This document shows positions 1 through 8,155 of a stretch of 64,000 bases of DNA, one piece after another. Every line of letters begins with the position of its first letter. Within the stretch, counting starts at the first letter, position 1. This DNA comes from Cerina sp048266425. Lineage in GTDB: Bacteria > Bacteroidota > Bacteroidia > Flavobacteriales > Flavobacteriaceae. Position numbers and translations under genes: made by a program. Under the pieces are notes generated by a model. It ran no database searches. It saw nothing but the letters and a program-made list of their open reading frames with translations, and had not been told where the DNA came from. The stretch is from the NCBI GenBank assembly GCA_048266425.1, contig JBLWZN010000017.1, positions 1 to 64,000 on the forward strand, in the 5' to 3' direction.

Positions 1-1644
1 CGTGGTATTCATCGGTTGTACTGATATTGACGGTGCCGCGGTGGCTTGCTTAAAATCCATTGTACTATTGCTATCCCCATCGGCCGGAACGGGATAGGAA
101 GCCGCGACTACCCTACCCTTGGCATCCGTGGCCGGAGGATTTCCTGTACCGTAGTACCCGTTGTCGCCTCCATCGGCGTTTGAATCGTGGTAGGCTTCCT
201 TAGCATCGCCGCACCCGTCATCGTCACTGTCCAAATCGAAAAAATCGGGTAGGCCCGTTCCATCTGAATTGGCAACTATATAATTGATAATTCCATTGTC
301 TGCCGTGGTCTCCAGGGCATTGGCCAAACCGTTAGTGCCAAAGGGACCATTAATTACACCATTGGTATGTGTTCCCACATGACCAGCTTCCACAGCATCA
401 TAGATGCCATCATTATCACTGTCCAAGTCCAGGCTATTGATTATACCGTCCCCATCACTATCACAAATTGTACTTGCAAAAAAATCTCCTGTAAACCCTT
501 CCGGACCGGGACCTGCTTGGTTCGTTATCGTAAATACGTTATTAGCCCCAATAACCCAATTAATGGTATTAAAAGGAGTACTTGCCTGGGCATGCATGGG
601 TTCTAGTACAGTTGAACTCGTTGTTCTTGTTCCCTGAAGCGTAACATTTCCCAATTCATCGATTGTTAACCTAAGTCTTGGCAGGCCGTTACTATTTGCA
701 ACCCATGGCGAGGATATAAACGAGTTATCCGATTGGAATACAAAATAATCCTCTCCAGGATCCAATGCCCCATTTTCGAACTCCATTCCATTGGGATGGA
801 CCGTTGTTCCATTAATATCGAGCTGAAAACTATTGTCCATAGAAGAAAAATCCAATTTGGCATAGCCTGTGTTCGTATGGTTGACCACCACCGATCTTGT
901 ACCTGTGTCAGTGGAAACTAGAAATGCTGCGTTTGCGGTAGTGCAATATTCGTCAACGTCGGTAATTCCGTCGTTATCATCATCAAGGTCTACATCATCG
1001 TTTACCCCGTCACCATCGGAATCGATCCCTGCGGGCGGTGTCCCATAGGTTATGGTCAAAATGGGGGCCTTGCTAGAGTCCCCATCGTGGGCCTCGGCTG
1101 TTCGCTGGCCGGAACCACTAATTATAAACACCATATTATTGCCGGGGCTCCATCCGCTCCTATTCACGATTTCCTGCACTATACTTTTTAAATCCGGAGT
1201 TCGTTGATCAACCCCTGCCTGACCAACGGTGTTCCATGCCGGAATACTGTTCCAGGCCACCGAGGCAGTCGTCAAATTCCTATCAGAGATGTTATCATCG
1301 TCATCCTTGAATTTCTTGGCGTTGTTGTGGTCTTCACCATGGATTATCAAAGAGGTGGTTTGGGTATCTGTTTCATCAACGGCGAACTGGATATATGCAC
1401 TTAGGATGGTTTCGCCTGGGGGTACGTTTATATTCCTAAAACGCAAACCCACCAACTGGTCGTTGCCATCCCTTATAAGTTCAAGATCAGAACTGTTGAC
1501 ATCCACTTCCCCATTGGAAACCCGCTCCTCAGCATCATCATCATCGTTGGAAACCTGGGATGTAATGGTAGTCTGGGCCGATACCCTTAGGGAAATCAGT
1601 ACAAAAAATAATAAAAGACCGTAATGAACAGGATTAATCTTCAT
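1..1644 (-). CDS. Secreted thrombospondin-type-3 repeat protein, 3' end outside window
   Basis: The minus-strand frame opens at the ATG at 1644-1642 and stays open through base 1, giving 548 residues without the C-terminus. Residues 1-24 are a Sec signal peptide (hydrophobic core LLLFFVLISL, then VSAQ). Residues about 25-205 form a beta-rich domain resembling the DNRLRE/CBM96-like modules of Bacteroidota surface proteins. Acidic DSDGDGxxD / DxDNDGI segments follow near residues 207-235, 385-410 and 455-470; these match calcium-binding thrombospondin type 3 repeats. The last residues (APSISVQPMNTT) resemble the start of the Ig-like domain in the 5717-7900 protein. Its neighbours carry a shared C-terminal tail that may also occur here outside the window. 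Secretion is well supported. The biological role (adhesin or polymer binding) is inferred. Confidence 0.85.
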   Translation of the reverse strand, partial: MKINPVHYGLLLFFVLISLRVSAQTTITSQVSNDDDDAEERVSNGEVDVNSSDLELIRDGNDQLVGLRFRNINVPPGETILSAYIQFAVDETDTQTTSLIIHGEDHNNAKKFKDDDDNISDRNLTTASVAWNSIPAWNTVGQAGVDQRTPDLKSIVQEIVNRSGWSPGNNMVFIISGSGQRTAEAHDGDSSKAPILTITYGTPPAGIDSDGDGVNDDVDLDDDNDGITDVDEYCTTANAAFLVSTDTGTRSVVVNHTNTGYAKLDFSSMDNSFQLDINGTTVHPNGMEFENGALDPGEDYFVFQSDNSFISSPWVANSNGLPRLRLTIDELGNVTLQGTRTTSSTVLEPMHAQASTPFNTINWVIGANNVFTITNQAGPGPEGFTGDFFASTICDSDGDGIINSLDLDSDNDGIYDAVEAGHVGTHTNGVINGPFGTNGLANALETTADNGIINYIVANSDGTGLPDFFDLDSDDDGCGDAKEAYHDSNADGGDNGYYGTGNPPATDAKGRVVAASYPVPADGDSNSTMDFKQATAAPSISVQPMNTT

Positions 1645-1751
1645 TGGGCTAACCTTTGCATTTATAGCAACAATTAGCTGTTGCCATGTCTTGAACACAT
1701 TTTATACAAACTTCAAGGATAGGCGGTTAGCCAAGAAATAAAAGTTGTGTA

Positions 1752-1800
1752 ATCGATGAAATACGTGTTCTACGTCCTAAAATATGTGGTTTTCATCGAT
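1752..1800. repeat. 10-bp perfect inverted repeat upstream of the 1644 gene
   Basis: ATCGATGAAA at 1752-1761 is the exact reverse complement of TTTCATCGAT at 1791-1800, with 29 nt between the arms. A third partial copy (TTCATCGA) lies near 1828. The repeat sits about 110-155 bp upstream of the minus-strand start at 1644, so it could be a paired operator. No regulator is assigned. Confidence 0.5.
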
Positions 1801-1910
1801 AAAAAAGGGAAGTTTAGGATATGCCGTTCATCGAAAAAGGCACTGCAGTAGAGACACGTTCGATAAAAAGCTAAGTTTTGAAATGATTTCTTAGTCCCAA
1901 GCTGAAGTGC

Positions 1911-4900
1911 TTAGTTCTTTTTTACCCGATAAGTTATCCGGCTGTTAGTGATAACGGTTGGAACTCTTACCGATTTATCTTGCATGCACAACGTAAAAGA
2001 ACCGGAGGCATTTGTATTGTATGTATCTACCGAGATATAATAGACATTCCCAGGGATCAAGCCGGTATAGTCCAAGTCAACATTGTCATAAGCAGCTATA
2101 TATCTGTCACTGTCCAATTCCGTAACCCCATCGGCTTGCCATAAGGCCAACTGCGTATAATACTGGGTGCCCTTAATTCCGCCTCGGTTTACCTTAATAT
2201 TTATTTGATCCGTTGTTGCCGTAAACTTGAACCATCGGTTGTTGTTCGGGGCGGCGATGTTCCATTTACTCGCCTTGTTCTTGTCGGGAGAGGCTCCCGC
2301 AGTCGTATACTGGGCATCTGCCGAACAAGCATTGATGATACCGCTGACATCCTTGGCCCCTTCGTAAAAATCGTAATCCACACTATCTTGAAGACATAAC
2401 GTAAAAGAACCAGATCCACCTGTATTATAAGTGTCGACAGAAATATAATACGTATTTCCCGGGATTAAGCCCGTGTAACCGAGATCAACGTTATCATAGG
2501 CGCCTATATATCTATCGCTCTCGAGTTCCGTAATCCCATCGGCCTCCCATAGGGCCAACTGGGTATAATATTGAGATCCCTTACTCCCTCCCCTGTTTAC
2601 GCTAATGTTTATTTGGGCCGTTGTTGCCGTAAACTTGAACCATCGGTTATTATTCGGGGCGGCGATATTCCAGTTGCTCGCCTTGTTCTTGTCGGGAGAG
2701 GCTCCCGCAGTTGAATACTGGGCATCTGCGGAACAAGCATTGATGATACCGCTGACATCCTTGGCCCCTTCGTAAAAATCGTAGTCCACTTTATCCTCCA
2801 GGCACAATGTAAAAGAACCAGATCCACCTGTATTATAAGTGTCGACGGAGATATAATACGTATTTCCCGGGGTCAAACCGATGTAGCCAACATCAACATT
2901 ATCATAGGTGCCTATATATCTATCGCTCTCGAGTTCCGTAATCCCATCGGCTTGCCATAACGCCAGCTGGGTATGATATTGGGTTCCCTTGCTGCCACCT
3001 CTGTCTACGCGGATATTGATCTGCCCGCTTGCAGGAGCCGTAAATTTGAACCAACGGTTGTTCACTGGGGCTGCATTGTTCCAATTACTCGCCTTGTTCT
3101 TGTCGGGAGAGGCTCCCGCAGTCGTATACTCGGCATCTGCGGAACAACCGTTGATAATACCGCTGACATCCTTGGCCCCTTCGTAAAAATCGTAGTCCAC
3201 CTTATCCTCCAAACAAAGCGTAAAGGTACCGTAGGTACTGGTATTGTAACTGTCAACGGAAATATAGTAGATGCTGCCCGGAACTAGGCCTATGTAGCCC
3301 ATAATGACATCATCGTAGGAACCTACGTAACGATCGCTGCTGAGCTCCGTAAGGCCATCGGCCTCCCAAAGGGCCAGTTGGGTATGCCGTTGAGATCCTT
3401 TTGTCCCGTTGATGTCGACCGTAATATTGACCTGTCCGCTTGCAGGTGCTGTAAATTTGAACCAACGGTTGTATTTTGGTCCGCCGTTGTCCCAATTACT
3501 GCCCGCATTTTTATCAGGGGTCGCCCCTCGGGTATCGTAGACGGCATCGGGGGAACAACCATTGATAAAGGAGGTCACATCGATGGCTCCCTCATAAAAA
3601 TCATAGTCCACCTTATCCTCCAAACATAGGGTGAAAGTGCCATATGTACTGGTATTGTAACTGTCAACCGAAATATAGTAGGTGTTGCCAGGAACTAGGC
3701 CTTTGTAGCCCATGGCCACATCATCGTAGGAACCAACGTAGCGTTCGCTATTGAGTTCCGTAAGGCCATCGGCCTCCCATAGGGCCAGTTGGGTATGCCG
3801 CTGGGATCCCTTTGCCCCGTTGATGTCGACGATAATATTGATCTGCCCGCTTGCAGGAGCCGTAAATTTGAACCAACGGTTGTATTTTGGCCCGCTATTG
3901 TCCCAATTACTGCCCGCATTTTTATCAGGGGACGCCCCTCGGGTATCGTAGACGGCATCGGGCGAACAACTATTTATAAAGGAGGTCACATCGATGGCTC
4001 CCTCATAAAAATCATAATCCACCTTATCCTCCAGACAAAGCGTAAAGGTGCCATAGGTACTGGTATTGTAACTGTCTACGGAAATATAGTAGATGCTGCC
4101 CGGAACTAGGCCTATGTAGCCCATAATGACATCATCGTAGGAACCAACGTAACGATCGCTGCTGAGCTCCGTAAGGCCATCTGCCTCCCATAGGGCCAGT
4201 TGGGTATGCCGTTGAGATCCTTTTGTCCCGTTGATGTCGACCGTAATATTGATCTGTCCGCTTGCAGGTGCTGTAAATTTGAACCAACGGTTGTATTTTG
4301 GGCCGCCGTTGTTCCAATTACTGCCCGCATTTTTATCAGGGGTCGCCCCTCGGGTATCATAGACGGCATCGGGGGAACAACCATTGATAAATGAGGTCGC
4401 ATCGATGGCTCCCTCATAAAAATCGTAGTCCACCTTATCCTCCAAACATAGGGTGAAAGTGCCATATGTGCTGGTATTGTAACTGTCAACGGAAATGTAG
4501 TAAGTGCTTCCAGGAGTTAGGCCCAGAGCTCCCATGGTGACGTCCTCATCTGCATATTCGTAATGTTCGCTGTTCAATTCTGTTGTACCATCCGATTCCC
4601 ATAGGGCCAATTGCGTATAGCGTTGGGAGCCTTTTGAACCCCCACGATCTACCGTGATGTTGATCTGACCAGATGCCGGGGCAGTAAACTTAAACCACAC
4701 ATTGAAATTTGGACCATTGTTGTTCCAATTACTGCCGGCATTTTTATCCGGTGTGGCATTCAGGGTCGAATAGGCAGCATCGGGCGAGCAGCCATTGATA
4801 ATAGAGGAAATGTCAATAGCCCCTTGATAAAAATCATAACTATATGCCCCACCATTATCAATCACATTCTGAAAAGACTGTGGACTTCCACTACCCCCCC

Positions 4901-5441
4901 CATTACAAGAGGCATATTTGCTGGGACCTATAGTCAAAGTTCTTGTGGCATTACACGGATTGCTATTATCAAGAATCCCTCCAGAACCAATTATAAAATT
5001 GGCTGAAGAAGGTAGGGCCAGATCCGTATTATTACTGGTCCATTTCATGATACCCCCGTTCCCAATAGTTACCATTAGGGTATTTAAAAACGAATTAGAG
5101 CTAACCAACAGACCGTCCGTTCCCCCAGTTCCGTCCCCAATAGTAAGTGAATCAAAATTATTTGAAATGTTGGAGGAAAGTGTTATTGAATTCCCGTTTC
5201 GAATATAAACGGCCTTGGTTCCCGGGTTTTGTCCTGGATAGGAAGTTGCAGCGACCCAGGCCGACCCATTGTAAACCTGCCAAGAAGAGGTACTGCTCCA
5301 ATTGCCCGAACCGTTGGATCGATAATCATTGGTCGATTGACTCAACAAGTCATTAGACCATAAGCCACCGATCAACATCAAGCCTATGATTAGCTTGTTA
5401 GATGTTTGATATCGAGAAATAATTGTCTTCTTGGGTATCAT
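1911..5441 (-). CDS. Secreted protein with seven ~137-residue tandem repeats
   Basis: This 1176-residue protein starts with a signal-anchor-like segment (about residues 15-35). A beta-helix-like N-terminal domain follows (about 36-195; NGSGNWSSTSSW and repeated 'xIGxGG' turns). Seven tandem repeats of 136-137 residues cover about 200-1155. Each opens with (V)DYDFYEGA, contains PDKNAGSNW, W-FKFTAP and TQLALWEADG, and ends GTFTLCLEDK. This resembles pre-peptidase C-terminal (PPC)-like beta sandwiches. Each repeat has two cysteines (x-C-S-P/A-D-A and T-L-C), probably a disulfide. The C-terminus carries TVITNSRITYRVKKN, nearly the same as the tail of the next gene. A long extracellular stalk or adhesin exported by T9SS is my inference; no enzymatic motif is visible. 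The start fits because a promoter-like element lies about 75-115 bp upstream. Confidence 0.85.
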   Translation of the reverse strand: MIPKKTIISRYQTSNKLIIGLMLIGGLWSNDLLSQSTNDYRSNGSGNWSSTSSWQVYNGSAWVAATSYPGQNPGTKAVYIRNGNSITLSSNISNNFDSLTIGDGTGGTDGLLVSSNSFLNTLMVTIGNGGIMKWTSNNTDLALPSSANFIIGSGGILDNSNPCNATRTLTIGPSKYASCNGGGSGSPQSFQNVIDNGGAYSYDFYQGAIDISSIINGCSPDAAYSTLNATPDKNAGSNWNNNGPNFNVWFKFTAPASGQINITVDRGGSKGSQRYTQLALWESDGTTELNSEHYEYADEDVTMGALGLTPGSTYYISVDSYNTSTYGTFTLCLEDKVDYDFYEGAIDATSFINGCSPDAVYDTRGATPDKNAGSNWNNGGPKYNRWFKFTAPASGQINITVDINGTKGSQRHTQLALWEADGLTELSSDRYVGSYDDVIMGYIGLVPGSIYYISVDSYNTSTYGTFTLCLEDKVDYDFYEGAIDVTSFINSCSPDAVYDTRGASPDKNAGSNWDNSGPKYNRWFKFTAPASGQINIIVDINGAKGSQRHTQLALWEADGLTELNSERYVGSYDDVAMGYKGLVPGNTYYISVDSYNTSTYGTFTLCLEDKVDYDFYEGAIDVTSFINGCSPDAVYDTRGATPDKNAGSNWDNGGPKYNRWFKFTAPASGQVNITVDINGTKGSQRHTQLALWEADGLTELSSDRYVGSYDDVIMGYIGLVPGSIYYISVDSYNTSTYGTFTLCLEDKVDYDFYEGAKDVSGIINGCSADAEYTTAGASPDKNKASNWNNAAPVNNRWFKFTAPASGQINIRVDRGGSKGTQYHTQLALWQADGITELESDRYIGTYDNVDVGYIGLTPGNTYYISVDTYNTGGSGSFTLCLEDKVDYDFYEGAKDVSGIINACSADAQYSTAGASPDKNKASNWNIAAPNNNRWFKFTATTAQINISVNRGGSKGSQYYTQLALWEADGITELESDRYIGAYDNVDLGYTGLIPGNTYYISVDTYNTGGSGSFTLCLQDSVDYDFYEGAKDVSGIINACSADAQYTTAGASPDKNKASKWNIAAPNNNRWFKFTATTDQINIKVNRGGIKGTQYYTQLALWQADGVTELDSDRYIAAYDNVDLDYTGLIPGNVYYISVDTYNTNASGSFTLCMQDKSVRVPTVITNSRITYRVKKN
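1974..4844 (-). repeat. Seven in-frame tandem repeats of 408-411 bp
   Basis: In coding order the units are 4434-4844, 4023-4433, 3612-4022, 3201-3611, 2790-3200, 2382-2789 and about 1974-2381. At protein level units 2 and 4 differ at only 3 of 137 positions, while the intervening unit 3 differs from unit 4 at about 12. Units 5-7 form a separate subgroup (EGAKDVSGIIN, SPDKNKASNWN). This pattern suggests duplication of a two-unit block, or gene conversion. Confidence 0.9.
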
Positions 5442-5515
5442 AAACTACGGGTTGGTTATCCAAATTTATACGGATGAAAATTGGATATTCCTATCTTAAG
5501 ATATTTTACGAGATA

Positions 5516-5557
5516 CAAAATTAATCGTCTACGGATGTTGATAAAATTATTGTTGTG
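5516..5557 (-). promoter_or_regulatory. Promoter with CACAACAAT upstream element for the 5441 gene
   Basis: Read on the minus strand, CACAACAATAATTTT (5557-5543) is followed, 34 nt from its first base, by TAATTTTG (5523-5516). That is a perfect match to the Bacteroidota -7 consensus TAnnTTTG. No TTG lies at the usual -33 position, as expected for an activator-dependent promoter. The predicted leader is about 70 nt. The same layout occurs before the three small RNAs and the 7900 gene. Confidence 0.55.
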
Positions 5558-5716
5558 TAATGGATAAATAGTGCCGTATAGGTTCAAATAAATGAAGTAT
5601 TTGATTAAAAAAGGGTTGTTTTGGCATTGATAGATACATTGACAGCATAAGTAATCTACCGAAATATCCACGTTTCATAATGGGAAACTTCCTATAAGAT
5701 GGGATATTAATTACCA

Positions 5717-7900
5717 TCAATTCTTTTTTACCCGATACGTTATCCGCTTATTTGTAATAACCGTCCGTATTTTGACAATTAGGAGGGCTGCGTTGGAATT
5801 TACAATACAACTACTTGCTGTATTGGATACAACTGCCCTGTAGCGATAGGATGTTTTATTCAAATCAGCATTTAAAACCGTTAAATTCGCGGTTTGGGTC
5901 CCCGAATATTCCGATCCATTGGTAATATTGGCGTAGGTACCTCCCCCATTGGTGCTTACCTGCCATTGATATTGGTCTGCGTTATTTACGGTCACGCTAA
6001 AGTGAGCTTGGTTACCAGCAAAAACAGTTTGGTCCATGGGTTGATCGGGAGTGTCGATTACAAAAGGAGTAAGTGAAGTTACTGCCGTAATGGTCGGGTT
6101 TGGGGGATCCCCGGCCATTCCCCCATATTCTACCAAATATCCCTTTGGCTGATAGTTACCAGAACCTCCAGCATTTGGAAGATCGTTCCAAGAGCCATCA
6201 AATCCAGTACCAGGGGCGTTGATATGGGCATAGTCCTCATTCCCCGAGTTGTTGGGCTCCCCATTGTTCCAGTTTTCATAATCGTAGGCGGTTCCCGTTG
6301 ATGTCCCCATCCAGAATAATCTACCACTTCCAGAATTTTCCAATCCTTCCGGACCTGTAACCCACCGCCATGTACCCTCGACAGCAGCATCACTGGCTCC
6401 CAACCAACCTGCCCCAGAAGCCTGCGTTCCAAGCAGTTGGGCCTCCTCCGCACTGGTAATGGTTGCCAAATATCCTTGAAGACCATAGAACTTGCGAAGG
6501 GCAGCTGCGTCTCTTGCACTGGTCCAAGTGATACCCACCGCAGGGATGTATTCGTAATAATGCCCCGTATTTAGTAGGTAATTAGCCTCTGATATAACAA
6601 TTGAAAAGTTCTTTATGTCGCTGTCCAATGTTGCGGTAGAACTAAATCGGACATTTTTTATGGCGGTTTCAAAAGCCGCTAGGCTTGCGGGGCCGGTTAG
6701 GGTCAATTTCCCTTCCAAACTGCTCCACGTTGCCGTAATACCTGGATTGGACCCCGTTAGTGCCAATAGATCCCCACTATCATAATTGGATGAAATCTGA
6801 ATATAAACCTTATCCAATTGGGTATCATCGGAGTCGCTTATACTTACTGTTTCAACGATAGGCATGGAAGATCCTGGACAGAAAATTTGATCTCCCGTCG
6901 CTACCAGTGTAGGTGGGTTGTTATCGGTTTCATCCACAGGGACATTGCAATCGCTGTATAAATAGGAAAAGGGCAATGCCGTTTTGGGAATGTCGGACGA
7001 ATAAACGCTCACTGTTAATGACTGCCCACCGCCATTCTCATAAAAAAGCACTTCTATGGCATGTAATCCTGACGCCAAAGTAACGGTACCGGAGCGTTCC
7101 TGGACTCCATGATCTCCATCATTATCGACAATTTTAACCCCATCTATATACAAATTGGAACCATCGTCGGAACTGGTATAGAATGTATAAGTGTTTGTGG
7201 TGGGAATATGAACATACCCTTTATACCTAATGGAAAATGAATCGGTATCCCCTGGATCAACGGAATTTTGAAGTGTATTTACATCAAAAGTATTAATTTG
7301 CCCTGTCCCCAAGGCTCCCGTTGTTGGAATATTGGTAACCGTATTTCCGCTAGGAACAAGGTCATAAAATTCATAATCCAGCTCATTGGAGCACGGTGGG
7401 AGATCGCCCTGAAGAAGGACATTATCTATACGGTATCTATCATTATTCTCATCTGTTGAAAATAAAACCTCCAATTCCAAGGTAGCCCCTGAAGGAATTG
7501 ATAGGGAATAACTGCTATTTGGATTTAATATTGGGGAAACCACAGTAACCCAGGAACCGCCATCTAGTTTGTAACGTGCAGAAAATCGATCGGTACCTTC
7601 TATATTGCTGGTATTGGTGTCAAAATCCCAAGTAAGATTGGTAAATCCGGTGATGTTTATTGGGTCCGTTCTCCAATAACCATTATTGTTGGCTTTTTTG
7701 GTTAGTGTTTTATTGCTTTTGATTTCTATATCATTGCCGCAGGACCAAGAGGTTGGGGCAAAACCTGTCCCTACTCCAGAAACATCGCCATCGCTACTGG
7801 ATTCAAAGTCCTCTTCCCAAATAGTGGTTTGGGCCATCGCACCCAGAGTTGTAGCCAGGAACAATAGAAGCAAAACGAAAGATTTAAGGGAGATCGTCAT
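5717..7900 (-). CDS. Secreted PA14 / C-type lectin / Ig-like protein
   Basis: The protein has 727 residues and a clear signal peptide (MTISLKSFVLLLLFLATTLG then AMAQ). Domains in order are: a MAM/lectin-like beta sandwich (about 25-165); a PA14-type domain (about 175-315; YKGYVHIPTTNTYTFYTSSDDGS and GLHAIEVLFYENGG); a cadherin-like spacer (about 325-440); a C-type lectin domain (about 445-600; W-T-x-ARDAA, GYLATITS, NWNNGEPNN, WNDLPN, YLVEYGG); and an Ig-like domain (about 620-705). The lectin domain has EPN and WND, the calcium-dependent sugar-binding motifs of mannose-type C-type lectins. The last residues are TVITNKRITYRVKKN. This indicates a glycan-binding surface protein. Secretion by T9SS is inferred from the shared tail and the genomic setting. 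Confidence 0.88.
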   Translation of the reverse strand: MTISLKSFVLLLLFLATTLGAMAQTTIWEEDFESSSDGDVSGVGTGFAPTSWSCGNDIEIKSNKTLTKKANNNGYWRTDPINITGFTNLTWDFDTNTSNIEGTDRFSARYKLDGGSWVTVVSPILNPNSSYSLSIPSGATLELEVLFSTDENNDRYRIDNVLLQGDLPPCSNELDYEFYDLVPSGNTVTNIPTTGALGTGQINTFDVNTLQNSVDPGDTDSFSIRYKGYVHIPTTNTYTFYTSSDDGSNLYIDGVKIVDNDGDHGVQERSGTVTLASGLHAIEVLFYENGGGQSLTVSVYSSDIPKTALPFSYLYSDCNVPVDETDNNPPTLVATGDQIFCPGSSMPIVETVSISDSDDTQLDKVYIQISSNYDSGDLLALTGSNPGITATWSSLEGKLTLTGPASLAAFETAIKNVRFSSTATLDSDIKNFSIVISEANYLLNTGHYYEYIPAVGITWTSARDAAALRKFYGLQGYLATITSAEEAQLLGTQASGAGWLGASDAAVEGTWRWVTGPEGLENSGSGRLFWMGTSTGTAYDYENWNNGEPNNSGNEDYAHINAPGTGFDGSWNDLPNAGGSGNYQPKGYLVEYGGMAGDPPNPTITAVTSLTPFVIDTPDQPMDQTVFAGNQAHFSVTVNNADQYQWQVSTNGGGTYANITNGSEYSGTQTANLTVLNADLNKTSYRYRAVVSNTASSCIVNSNAALLIVKIRTVITNKRITYRVKKN

Positions 7901-7998
7901 GGATTAGAATGTCATTCTTTTAACCTAATTTTAGTTTGGCGGAATCATTTGGAAAGCTGTTGAATCCAATTTTTGATAGGACCCAGGTGTCCAAAGTG

Positions 7999-8041
7999 CT
8001 AAAATAGCAGTATGTTGTCCTAATTTATAATAATTGTTGTG
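7999..8041 (-). promoter_or_regulatory. Promoter-like element with CACAACAAT box for the 7900 gene
   Basis: On the minus strand CACAACAATTATTAT (8041-8027) is followed, 35 nt from its first base, by TATTTTAG (8006-7999), a one-mismatch -7 box. A related CACACG half-site lies 21 nt further upstream. The spacing equals that of the small-RNA promoters at 42888, 44644 and 45061. Confidence 0.45.
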
Positions 8042-8100
8042 AAGCCATGCAATACCCGTGTGAACACGATATTTGTTGGGGTTTGGGATTAATTCATACA

Positions 8101-8133
8101 AAAAAAGCAGCTACTTGGCAAGTAACTGCTTTT
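8101..8133 (-). terminator. Terminator of the adhesin-porP-ompA operon
   Basis: AAAAGCAG-C-TACTT (8103-8116) pairs with AAGTA-A-CTGCTTTT (8120-8133), with one internal mismatch and a 3-nt loop. On the minus strand the hairpin is followed by seven T and lies about 23 nt after the ompA-like stop codon. Confidence 0.75.
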
Positions 8134-8155
8134 GTAAGTTTTATAATACACTTTA

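Noticed and set aside
1911..4500. Many shorter reading frames on both strands within the seven-repeat gene
   Set aside because: They recur at the same phase in each repeat, show the composition expected of shifted frames, and lack start signals; they are shadows of the repeat protein.
1974..4844. CRISPR-like regular repetition
   Set aside because: The period is 411 bp, in frame and protein-coding, with no short repeat-spacer pattern or cas genes.
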